DNA of 64,000 nucleotides from CAZMOK01 sp964567785. Its GTDB lineage: Bacteria; Bacteroidota; Bacteroidia; Bacteroidales; JAGOPY01. Below are positions 47,611 to 55,898 of the stretch, in pieces. Every line of letters starts with the position of its first letter. Within the stretch, counting starts at the first letter, position 1. The stretch is taken from positions 1 to 64,000 of the forward strand of contig CAZMOK010000001.1 of assembly GCA_964567785.1 (NCBI GenBank), written 5' to 3'. The notes beneath the pieces are model-generated. The model was not told the origin of the DNA and did not search any database. It was given only the letters and a program-made list of their open reading frames with translations. Position numbers and translations under genes: made by a program.

Positions 47611-48870
47611 ATGGAAAACCAAAAAGTTATGAAAAGAGGCTTTGTTGTCCTGGGAGCCATTTTAGTTCAACTAGCACTGGGTGCAATCTATGCCTGGTCG
47701 GTATTTACTCCGGACCTTACAGATGCGGGCTGGACCAAAACCGAAACGCAATGGGTATTCAGTCTGGGACTCGCCTCCTTTGCTGTTTTTATGGTCCTTG
47801 CAGGAAAACGCCTCAGCTCATGGGGCCCTCAGAAACTTTCCTGGCTGGGTGGTATCACCTTAGGACTGGGATACATATTAGCGGGAACAGTTGGGGGCTA
47901 CAATTTTTATGCACTGTTGTTCCTAATCGGTCTTATAGGTGGTGCCGGTATCGGCTTTGCTTATGTGGTGCCAATTGCAGTTGGTATCAGGTGGTTCCCT
48001 GATAAAAAGGGAATGATAACCGGGCTGGCTGTGGCAGGATTTGGTTTTGGAGCCCTGCTCTGGGTCAAGCTTGCCGGAACCTGGGGGCACCTGATCGAGA
48101 ACATCGGCCTGTCGAACACATTCACCGTTTACGGTATTGCGTTTGCAGCCATGGTTATAATTGGAGGCATTTGGATGCGCTTCCCGCCCGCAGGCTGGAA
48201 ACCCAAAGGAGTTTTAGAGGCGGAAAAGCTTGCCGGAACTGAAAAGAATGAGGTCAAGCCCGCAAAAGAATATAACAGTAATGAGATGCTGAAAAGCATC
48301 CAGTTCTATATGATCTTCCTGACTTTCGCATTCAGTGCCGGCGCCGGCCTGATGTCGATAGGCCTGATGAAGCTCTACCCGATGGAAGCCCTTCAGGAAG
48401 CAGGCCTTTCAGAAACAGCAGCCAGCGGTATAGCAGGTACGGCAATGGCAGTATTTTTCAGCCTTGCCAATGGCCTCGGAAGAATACTCTGGGGGATCAT
48501 TAGCGATAAGATCGGCAGGAAAACTTCGATCATTCTCATGACCGGCATCCAGGGGGTTGTAGTCATATTGTTCACATTTATGGCCGGAAATGAGATACTG
48601 CTCTATCTTGGTGCAACACTTATCGGATTCAACTTCGGTGGTAACTTTGCGCTATTCCCAACAATTACAGCCGATGTGTTCGGATCAAAGAACGTTGGGC
48701 AAAATTATCCGTTTATTTTCCTTGCCTATGGAGTAGGTGGAATTCTCGGACCGGTACTTGGCGGAAGGCTTGGAGACCTTGGGAATTTCCCGCTGGCTTT
48801 TACTATTTCCGGAATTATGGTGCTGGTGGGTATGGTCCTTACGATCCTTCTCCGTCCGCCCAAGCATTAG
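47611..48870 (+). CDS. OFA-family major facilitator transporter (oxalate/formate antiporter type)
   Basis: A 419-residue MFS protein with twelve transmembrane helices. The OFA signature appears at the start (LGAIYAWSVFTPDLTDAGWTKTETQWVFSLGLASFAVFMV), with the helix 4-5 segment GGAGIGFAYVVPIAVGIRWFPDKKGMITGLAVAGFGFGAL and the central loop before MLKSIQFYMIFLTFAFSAGAGLMSIG. Transported substrates in the family include oxalate, formate and monocarboxylates; acetate is inferred here from acs next door. It is 80 bases after acs, beyond a terminator, and has its own terminator. Confidence 0.88.
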   Translation: MENQKVMKRGFVVLGAILVQLALGAIYAWSVFTPDLTDAGWTKTETQWVFSLGLASFAVFMVLAGKRLSSWGPQKLSWLGGITLGLGYILAGTVGGYNFYALLFLIGLIGGAGIGFAYVVPIAVGIRWFPDKKGMITGLAVAGFGFGALLWVKLAGTWGHLIENIGLSNTFTVYGIAFAAMVIIGGIWMRFPPAGWKPKGVLEAEKLAGTEKNEVKPAKEYNSNEMLKSIQFYMIFLTFAFSAGAGLMSIGLMKLYPMEALQEAGLSETAASGIAGTAMAVFFSLANGLGRILWGIISDKIGRKTSIILMTGIQGVVVILFTFMAGNEILLYLGATLIGFNFGGNFALFPTITADVFGSKNVGQNYPFIFLAYGVGGILGPVLGGRLGDLGNFPLAFTISGIMVLVGMVLTILLRPPKH

Positions 48871-48898
48871 CAGACTTAATTAAGATCTGATAATTTAT

Positions 48899-48961
48899 TT
48901 GGTGCTTTTAGACTACTGCGCAATTTATTAGGCTGGTAGACTGAAAGCACCAATTTTTTTA
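48899..48961 (+). terminator. Long-stem intrinsic terminator after the OFA transporter
   Basis: TTGGTGCTTT pairs with AAAGCACCAA (48944-48953), with a smaller inner CTAC/GTAG stem, followed by seven or more T. Confidence 0.85.
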
Positions 48962-49012
48962 TCCGGATAATCACCGGCGGAATTCAAAGGCGGTAAGCTG
49001 TTCTGATATCAT

Positions 49013-51622
49013 TTATCTGAATAGTGTGATCGATCCCCTGAGGGTGCGCCGCTGAATACCCCTGAGAGTGATCTCGTAAACTTCACAGACATAAAGATAG
49101 GTGCCCTGTGCACAATCGGTACCGTTGAACTGGTTCCTTCCGTCCCAGTCAATGTCAGGATCTTCTGTTTCGAAGACAAGGTTGCCCCAGCGATTGAAGA
49201 TCCTCATTTCAACTCTTTCCACGGAAGTGTATGGGAAGGGTCTGAAAAAATCATTGAAATTGTCATCATTAGGCGTGAATACATTGGGCAATTCGTACCT
49301 GTTGCAGGTTGTGTCTGATACGCAAACTATGTTCGAAAGTTCACTTTCATTACCAACCGAATCGATCGCAGTTACTGCATAACAACCCACAATGTTACCG
49401 AAGTTTGAGTGAACATATGACGTATCAAAGGCATTCAGGGTTGAGTCCAGTGTCACAAGGTCCGCCGTATCGAGTGGGCTGTAGAATATCCTGTATTTGA
49501 CCACATCATCCGCACAATAATTATTGGGATTTGTCCAGAACAGCCTATTCACGGCACGTTCACAGTCTGTATAAAGCTCAAGTACAGGTGGGCAGGGAGG
49601 CTCATTATCGAACGGAACCCCGCACCTGATCTGTGAAAAGTTTTCTATAGGGTATATGAATCCCGGAGCAGTGTACTGACCGGTACTTCTTACGTAATAA
49701 CAGTATTCTTTACCGTTGTCAAGAAGGGTATCCCTGTAAGTTGTCTCAAAGGATATTCCGATCGAATCAAAAACATTCTCACCCGGAAGCCTTCTGAATA
49801 TTGTGTAATAATCGTTTTGCCAGGGCACATTGAATTGCCAGCTTAATTCCAACTCTTCATCCGTCGGTGAGATAGCCAGGAATACTGAAGAGGCGGTCTG
49901 GCTGAACCCGATACTTCCCTGTGAAAGACTGACCAGCTCGATCCTGTATGAGTAAGGGGTTCCCGAATTATTCAGGTCAATGCCATTATCTGTAAGGATG
50001 GTGTCGTTCAACCCTTCCAAAGTTGCTATTTCGCTTCCTGCACCGCCTCCGAAACCTTCGTCTCGGTAAACTATATATTCATAGGGGCCCGGGACTTCAA
50101 TTGTATCTAGCTCGGTTGGCCTGGACCAGGCCAGGTAAACGTCCCCGAGGAGCAGGTCGGTGCTGTCGTTACTTACATTGGTAATTACAGGTACATCCCT
50201 TTTCAGGGAGGCACAAGCTTCCAGACTGGCATAACTTTCTGCGCCATCAAGGAAAAATGCAGTGACCATGTAACAGTATTCTATACCCTGAACCAACCCA
50301 ATCCCGTTATTGTCATCAACAAAGGTGGTATCGTCGATACCGTCGGTTTCACCTATCAGCCGGTATCCGGTGTAGGCCGGCACCCCGGTTTCGCAGAATC
50401 CCGGAAAAAACCCGTAATAACCGTTTCGCCTGTATACTTTATATCCTATGGCCTTGTCACACTCCACCCTGTTCCATTCGAGCCTTATGGAACTACCGAT
50501 TGGCTGAGTTGTAAGGTTTTCCGGGGCGGGGCTTATTACAGTTATCAGGATAGTCTTGAATGTTACCAGATTTATAGGAAAACCATTGTCTTCGGCTCTA
50601 ATGAAAACCTGGTAGGGTTGCTGCTGAACATGACTGCAGGTAGTTGACCAATTAAATGTAGTCCGGGCCGTATCCGGTCCCACGGCTGGATCAGGATCAA
50701 TGAATGCAGGACTGTCAGCTACTTCAAAAGGGCCACCGGATACAGTGATCTCGACGGCAGTCAGTTCGGGATCATAGGCAAGTATGTCGAACTGAAGGTC
50801 CTGTCCGGCCTCTATGCAAGTATCGGAAATGGCTTCTATCACAGGAGGGGAGTTGTCGCAGGCAACGATCTCTATCTGCATATCTCTTGTAACACTGCCT
50901 ATCTTAACACCATTCCGCCATTCTTCTATCAGTATGGCAATATTGAATTCCCCTTGTTGGGTAGGTGCATCCCATATAAAATCACCCCTTACCGGGTCTA
51001 TTGAGATGTTGTTAGTGGCAGGTGGCAGAGTATAACCGGGAATGTCGATCCCGCCCGCTGTTTTGCAGTCGATAAGGCGGTAGGAGAGACTGTCGCCGTC
51101 GACGTCGAAAGCGCCGGGATTGTGATAATAGGTTTCACCCTGGCATCCGACGTCTATCGGAGGGTTCAGCAATACCGGGGAGTTGTTGAAGCCCAGGAAT
51201 GGATTCACTACCAGTTCCGACTGGACATACATGGGGACATTTACCGAGTTTGGAATATTAACTATGCCGAAATTCCTGTTAGGATCTTCCAGTGAAAGAA
51301 GATAAGTTCCCTGTGAGCTGTATGTGTGTCGGTTTGTTGTGGCTCCCTGTTCGGGCTTGTACTCATAAATATTCAGAGAAATATTCTCAGGCAGGTTTAT
51401 CTTTTCAGTTCGTTGCAGGACACTGCTGGTCCCGTCACCCCAGTTGATAGTGAGTTCCGGCCTGTCGGCAGGACTTGGAGTGTAGGTATAGGTTATGATC
51501 TTTACCTCGTATGTAAGGCCTTCAATATGCTTATAAGTAATCTCTGCTGCCCTCTGGTGTGTAGCGAAAGCGCTACAGGCAAAAAGCAGGAAAAGCACGC
51601 CGGTAAGGAGTCTTAATTTCAT
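49013..51622 (-). CDS. Large secreted Ig/fibronectin-like protein with gliding-motility-type C-terminal domain
   Basis: An 869-residue surface protein. Signal peptide MKLRLLTGVLFLLFACSAFA, then Ig-like and fibronectin type III-like repeats (AYDPELTAVEITVSG, LTTQPIGSSIRLEWNRVECDKAIGYKVYRRNGYYG). The last about 95 residues (from LPNVFTPNDDNFNDFFRPF to the terminal RTLRGSITLFR, with RIFNRWGNLVFET) match the gliding-motility-associated C-terminal domain, a T9SS sorting signal type. It is therefore a probable T9SS cargo, anchored or released at the surface. It is divergent from relA/spoT, with its own -7 box at 51648-51655. Function beyond adhesion or binding is unknown. Confidence 0.85.
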   Translation of the reverse strand: MKLRLLTGVLFLLFACSAFATHQRAAEITYKHIEGLTYEVKIITYTYTPSPADRPELTINWGDGTSSVLQRTEKINLPENISLNIYEYKPEQGATTNRHTYSSQGTYLLSLEDPNRNFGIVNIPNSVNVPMYVQSELVVNPFLGFNNSPVLLNPPIDVGCQGETYYHNPGAFDVDGDSLSYRLIDCKTAGGIDIPGYTLPPATNNISIDPVRGDFIWDAPTQQGEFNIAILIEEWRNGVKIGSVTRDMQIEIVACDNSPPVIEAISDTCIEAGQDLQFDILAYDPELTAVEITVSGGPFEVADSPAFIDPDPAVGPDTARTTFNWSTTCSHVQQQPYQVFIRAEDNGFPINLVTFKTILITVISPAPENLTTQPIGSSIRLEWNRVECDKAIGYKVYRRNGYYGFFPGFCETGVPAYTGYRLIGETDGIDDTTFVDDNNGIGLVQGIEYCYMVTAFFLDGAESYASLEACASLKRDVPVITNVSNDSTDLLLGDVYLAWSRPTELDTIEVPGPYEYIVYRDEGFGGGAGSEIATLEGLNDTILTDNGIDLNNSGTPYSYRIELVSLSQGSIGFSQTASSVFLAISPTDEELELSWQFNVPWQNDYYTIFRRLPGENVFDSIGISFETTYRDTLLDNGKEYCYYVRSTGQYTAPGFIYPIENFSQIRCGVPFDNEPPCPPVLELYTDCERAVNRLFWTNPNNYCADDVVKYRIFYSPLDTADLVTLDSTLNAFDTSYVHSNFGNIVGCYAVTAIDSVGNESELSNIVCVSDTTCNRYELPNVFTPNDDNFNDFFRPFPYTSVERVEMRIFNRWGNLVFETEDPDIDWDGRNQFNGTDCAQGTYLYVCEVYEITLRGIQRRTLRGSITLFR

Positions 51623-51647
51623 CGGGGCAGACAGGGATATCTATGTT

Positions 51648-51655
51648 CAAAATTA
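51648..51655 (-). promoter_or_regulatory. Putative -7 box TAATTTTG for the surface-protein gene
   Basis: On the minus strand TAATTTTG matches TAnnTTTG 26 bases before the ATG at 51622. Confidence 0.5.
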
Positions 51656-51717
51656 TAAAATATTAAGGTATACTTTTTGTTTTTATTGTAAAGGGGGATA
51701 ATTAAACTCCTAATTTG

Positions 51718-51741
51718 TAATTTTGTTAACAGTAAAGGAGG
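51718..51741 (+). promoter_or_regulatory. Putative -7 box and strong Shine-Dalgarno for relA/spoT
   Basis: TAATTTTG (51718-51725) matches TAnnTTTG. AAAGGAGG (51734-51741) is a textbook Shine-Dalgarno 10 bases before the ATG, which stands out because Bacteroidota genes usually lack one. Confidence 0.5.
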
Positions 51742-51751
51742 CAATCATTTA

Positions 51752-53989
51752 ATGCAGGTTACAGAACAGGACATAGAAAAGAAAGAAATACTGAGCCTCT
51801 ACCGGAAGTTGTTGAGGGTATGGCATACCCGCAAGGACCCTCAGGACCGTCAGCTTGTCAGGCGGGCATTTACGCTTGCAGCAGATGCTCATAAGGACAT
51901 GAGAAGAAGGTCGGGAGAGCCTTATATATATCATCCCCTGGAAGTGTCTATCATAGCTGCAGGAGAGATTGGGCTGGGAACTACTTCCATTGTAAGTGCC
52001 CTTTTGCATGATGTTGTTGAGGATACTGATTATAGCCTTGAAGATATCCGGATGATGTTTGGCGAAAAGGTAGCCCGGATCATTGACGGCCTTACAAAGA
52101 TCCAGGAGATCTTCGACCTTTCTGCAACAACACCACAGGCAGAGAATTTCCGGAAAATGCTCCTGACCCTCTCTGATGATGTAAGGGTTATCCTGATTAA
52201 ACTTTCCGACAGGCTGCACAATATGCGTACCCTCGATGCCATGCCCAGGGACAAGCAGCTGAAGATAGCTTCCGAATCGCTGTACCTTTACGCCCCGCTG
52301 GCTCACAGGCTCGGGCTCTATGCGATCAAAAGCGAGCTGGAGGATCTCGCGCTAAAGTATACAGAACCTGAAATATACAACTCCATAGTTACCAAGCTTG
52401 CGAGCTCTGAAACCGAGCGTACCAGTTTTATAAACAAGTTTATCTATCCAATTAAAAAAGAACTCAGCCTTAAAGGTATTGAGCACGACATTTTTGCCCG
52501 CGACAAAAGCATACACGCTATCTGGGAGAAGATGAAATCGAAGGAAATTCCTTTCGAGGAAGTCTACGACCTTTTTGCAGTGCGTATTATCATTGATGTA
52601 CCCCCCGAGCTGGAAAAAGCCGAATGCTGGAGGGTATATTCAATTATTACCGATCATTACAGGCCTAACCAGGACAGGCTCAGGGACTGGATCTCCATTC
52701 CCAAGGCAAATGGTTATGAAGCGTTGCATACCACTGTAATGAGCCATACCGGTAAATGGGTAGAGGTACAGATAAGGAGCAGGAGGATGCATGAGATAGC
52801 TGAAAAGGGATATGCGGCACACTGGAAATATAAAGGCTCCGACGATAACGAAAGCGGCCTCGAAGAATGGCTCCAGAGGATAAGGGAGATCATTGAAGAA
52901 AACGACAGCAATGCTCTTGATTTTCTCTCTGATTTTGAAACAAACCTGTTTACCGAAGAGATCATGGTCTTTACCCCGAAGGGTGACCTTATGACTCTTC
53001 CAAAAGGATCCACAACCCTCGATTTCGCATACAGCATTCACTCAGATGTCGGAAATACCAGTATTGGCGCAAAAGTCAACCATGCTCTCAAACCACTCAA
53101 CCACGAACTTATTAGCGGTGACCAGGTTGAGATCATTACCTCTGCCATACAGGAGCCCCAACCCGAATGGCTTGAATTCGTGGTTACTTCAAGGGCCAAG
53201 TCGAAGATCAAGATGGCGCTCAGGGAATCAAAAAAGTACCTGCAGACAAAAGGCCGGGAAAAATTTGAGAAAATACTCAAAAAGTACGATCTGGAGCCAC
53301 ATAAGGATATGATGAACAAGCTGCTGCACCAGGTGAAGGTTTCATCTGAAAAGGACCTCTACATGATGCTGCAGAGCGGTAACATTGATCTTAAGGAAAT
53401 AGAGGACATCATACAGAATGTACAGAACAGGAAACTGCTCAGGTACATCAGCAGGCCGTTCACCCGCACGAAAGAAACGGCTGCAAAATCAATAACTGAG
53501 ACAATTGTCGATAAACTCAACGATAAGCCTGAATCGCTGGTGCTGGGCGACAACATAAATGATATCAGTTATTCGGTAGCCAGATGCTGTCATCCCATAC
53601 CTGGCGATGATGTGGTAGGTATCATAAGCCCCACTGACAATATCGTCATTCACCGTACGAACTGCAAGGAAGCAATCGGCATGATGTCGAAATACGGCAA
53701 CCGCATAGTGAAGACCAAATGGAAGCTTAAGGAAGCTGTCGGGTTCCTGACCGGCATCCGGATCAGAGGAATAGATAAAAAGGGATTGGTCAAGAAGATC
53801 AGTGAGATAATTTCGGATAAGCACAATATAAGTATTCGTTCCTTTCATATGGATACCAGCGAGGGAACCACCGAGGGAACAATTATGCTGTATGTTCCGG
53901 ATACCAAAAGCCTGAAAAAGCTGATCGAAAGCCTCAGGAAGATCAAAGAAGTCGTAAATGTTAAAAGGCTCGACAGGATCAATTATTGA
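51752..53989 (+). CDS. spoT: Bifunctional (p)ppGpp synthetase/hydrolase (RelA/SpoT family)
   Basis: A 745-residue stringent-response enzyme. The N-terminal hydrolase HD domain is intact (YIYHPLEVSIIAAGE, ALLHDVVEDTDYSL). A synthetase domain follows (HDIFARDKSIHAIWEKMKSK, YDLFAVRIIID), then TGS (MVFTPKGDLMTLPKGSTTLDFAY), a helical/CC region with VARCCHPIPGDDVVGII, and a C-terminal ACT domain (about 670-740). Both catalytic halves look complete, so it is a Rel/SpoT-type bifunctional enzyme rather than a synthetase-only RelA. Confidence 0.94.
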   Translation: MQVTEQDIEKKEILSLYRKLLRVWHTRKDPQDRQLVRRAFTLAADAHKDMRRRSGEPYIYHPLEVSIIAAGEIGLGTTSIVSALLHDVVEDTDYSLEDIRMMFGEKVARIIDGLTKIQEIFDLSATTPQAENFRKMLLTLSDDVRVILIKLSDRLHNMRTLDAMPRDKQLKIASESLYLYAPLAHRLGLYAIKSELEDLALKYTEPEIYNSIVTKLASSETERTSFINKFIYPIKKELSLKGIEHDIFARDKSIHAIWEKMKSKEIPFEEVYDLFAVRIIIDVPPELEKAECWRVYSIITDHYRPNQDRLRDWISIPKANGYEALHTTVMSHTGKWVEVQIRSRRMHEIAEKGYAAHWKYKGSDDNESGLEEWLQRIREIIEENDSNALDFLSDFETNLFTEEIMVFTPKGDLMTLPKGSTTLDFAYSIHSDVGNTSIGAKVNHALKPLNHELISGDQVEIITSAIQEPQPEWLEFVVTSRAKSKIKMALRESKKYLQTKGREKFEKILKKYDLEPHKDMMNKLLHQVKVSSEKDLYMMLQSGNIDLKEIEDIIQNVQNRKLLRYISRPFTRTKETAAKSITETIVDKLNDKPESLVLGDNINDISYSVARCCHPIPGDDVVGIISPTDNIVIHRTNCKEAIGMMSKYGNRIVKTKWKLKEAVGFLTGIRIRGIDKKGLVKKISEIISDKHNISIRSFHMDTSEGTTEGTIMLYVPDTKSLKKLIESLRKIKEVVNVKRLDRINY

Positions 53990-53998
53990 TCCTTCTTT

Positions 53999-54016
53999 TT
54001 GTGAATTTATTCACAA
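53999..54016. promoter_or_regulatory. CRP/HcpR-type inverted repeat TTGTGA-N6-TCACAA
   Basis: A perfect site of the CRP/FNR superfamily consensus, 78 bases upstream of fur and 9 bases after the relA/spoT stop. It could alternatively be a weak hairpin ending the upstream transcript, but no T-run follows directly. Confidence 0.45.
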
Positions 54017-54094
54017 TTTCCAACTATTTTTATTTATACCAAATTATGATAAAGATTTTTTCCTTATTTTTATGCAGAATTTAAAAACTATACG

Positions 54095-54574
54095 ATGAAA
54101 GAAAAGGTAGCTAACGACAGCTTTGAAGCCGCCAAAAAGATCTTTACAGAGTACCTGGAACAGAGGGGACACAGAAAAACCCCGGAGAGGTTCACAATCC
54201 TGAAGGAGATCTATGCTACTGAAGGACATTTCGACATTGAGACCCTGTATATCAGAATGAAAAATAACAAGTACAGGGTCAGCAGGGCAACTCTTTACAA
54301 TACTATCGAGCTGTTACTCGACTGCAACCTGGTCACCAGGCACCAGTTCGGTAATAATTGTGCCCAGTTTGAAAGGTCACACCGATTTAAACAGCATGAT
54401 CACTTCATTTGTGTAGATTCAGGAAAAGTTCTTGAATTTACTGATCCCAAGATCCAGGAGATCAAAAACTTCGTAGAGAAAGCACTAAATGTTGAAATTA
54501 CACATCATTCTCTCACATTTTACGGCCATTGCAAAAATGGCAACCCAAAGGAAAAAACAACCGTTAATTCATAG
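54095..54574 (+). CDS. Fur-family metal-dependent regulator
   Basis: A 159-residue Fur-family repressor. The winged-helix DNA-binding part (about 10-85) includes HRKTPERFTILKEIY and SRATLYNTIELLLD. The dimerisation domain has the regulatory histidine cluster HRFKQHDHFICVDSGKVLEF and YGHCKNG. In classical Fur the structural zinc is held by two CxxC-like pairs. Here each pair has lost its second cysteine: Cys106 is followed by Ser109, and Cys146 is followed by non-cysteine residues. The metal (iron, zinc, manganese or peroxide sensing) cannot be settled. It stands 19 bases before purA. Confidence 0.85.
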   Translation: MKEKVANDSFEAAKKIFTEYLEQRGHRKTPERFTILKEIYATEGHFDIETLYIRMKNNKYRVSRATLYNTIELLLDCNLVTRHQFGNNCAQFERSHRFKQHDHFICVDSGKVLEFTDPKIQEIKNFVEKALNVEITHHSLTFYGHCKNGNPKEKTTVNS

Positions 54575-54593
54575 TTAGAATACCAGCCTGCGC

Positions 54594-55898
54594 ATGAAAG
54601 TAGATGTTTTGCTTGGCCTTCAGTGGGGCGATGAGGGTAAGGGCAAAATAGTTGATATTTTGTCCCCACGCTACGATATTATTGCCCGCTTTCAGGGCGG
54701 TCCTAACGCGGGCCACACTATAAAGTTCGACAACAAAAAATTCATTCTTCACACCATTCCTTCAGGAATCTTCAATCAAGACAAGTTAAACCTGATTGGC
54801 AATGGGGTGATCCTCGACCCGCAGATCCTGATGTCTGAGATCAGCGGGCTTGAAAAAAGCGGCATCAATGCCCGGTCGAACCTGCTTATTTCCAGGAAGG
54901 CACATTTAATTCTTCCTACCCACAGGCTTCTGGATGCTGCCCAGGAGAAAATGCTGGGTAAAGCAAAAATAGGATCAACACTCAAAGGGATCGGGCCCTC
55001 GTACACCGATAAAATTTCCAGGAAAGGTCTGCGCATTGGTGATATCTGTTCCACCGCCTTCAAAGACAGGTACCAGAATCTAAAGGAATATCATCTAGGA
55101 CTTGTAAAACATTACAAATACAACACGGATGATTTTCTTATTGATGGATTGAATTTTGATGAGTACGAAGACAACTGGCTGCAGGCCGCTGAACAGGTCA
55201 AATCGCTGAACATTATTGACAGTGAGTACTTTATCAACCAAAAACTTAACCAGGGTGCCAGTGTCCTGGCAGAAGGTGCACAGGGTACCATGCTCGATAT
55301 CGATTTCGGTTCGTATCCATTCGTTACCTCCTCAAATACCATCACAGGAGGTGTCTGTTCAGGTCTTGGCATTTCCCCCAAAAGGATCGGAAAGATCATG
55401 GGGGTTTTTAAAGCATACTGTACAAGGGTCGGTAGCGGACCTTTCCCCACTGAATTGCTGAACGGAGAGGGAGATACTATGCGTGAAGCCGGACAGGAAT
55501 TTGGCTCTACGACCGGACGCCCCAGGAGATGCGGTTGGCTCGACCTTGTTGCGCTGAAATATGCGATCATGCTCAACGGTGTTGAGGAGATGTTCATGAT
55601 GAAAACCGATGTGCTCGATAATTTTGATAAGATCAGTGTTGGCATTGCCTATCGCCGGGAAGGAGTTAACATGCAACAACTGCCTTTCGATCTTCAGGAA
55701 GGGGATTATGAACCTGTTCTCCACGATTTTTCAGGATGGAAGCACCCGCTGACCGATTCATTCAAGAATAATGATATGCCGGGTGCACTCGACGTGTTCA
55801 TAAAATACATTGAGGGAAATACAGGGATCCCTGTTTCGCTTGTTTCTTTCGGTCCCGACAGGGCCCAGGTTTTTAAAAACCAGGATATAAAAGGCTAA
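54594..55898 (+). CDS. purA: Adenylosuccinate synthetase
   Basis: A 434-residue GTP-dependent enzyme that joins IMP and aspartate on the way to AMP. GTP-binding WGDEGKGK is at residues 11-18; [27 protein letters not shown] and [21 protein letters not shown] are diagnostic. Its stop overlaps the convergent infB stop by 4 bases. It follows fur closely and may share its transcript, an unexplained pairing. Confidence 0.96.
   Translation: MKVDVLLGLQWGDEGKGKIVDILSPRYDIIARFQGGPNAGHTIKFDNKKFILHTIPSGIFNQDKLNLIGNGVILDPQILMSEISGLEKSGINARSNLLISRKAHLILPTHRLLDAAQEKMLGKAKIGSTLKGIGPSYTDKISRKGLRIGDICSTAFKDRYQNLKEYHLGLVKHYKYNTDDFLIDGLNFDEYEDNWLQAAEQVKSLNIIDSEYFINQKLNQGASVLAEGAQGTMLDIDFGSYPFVTSSNTITGGVCSGLGISPKRIGKIMGVFKAYCTRVGSGPFPTELLNGEGDTMREAGQEFGSTTGRPRRCGWLDLVALKYAIMLNGVEEMFMMKTDVLDNFDKISVGIAYRREGVNMQQLPFDLQEGDYEPVLHDFSGWKHPLTDSFKNNDMPGALDVFIKYIEGNTGIPVSLVSFGPDRAQVFKNQDIKG

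Noticed and set aside
53999..54016. Treating the TTGTGA/TCACAA repeat as the relA/spoT terminator
   Set aside because: The T-run precedes rather than follows the repeat and the stem is short; an operator reading fits the exact consensus better, though it is not proven.
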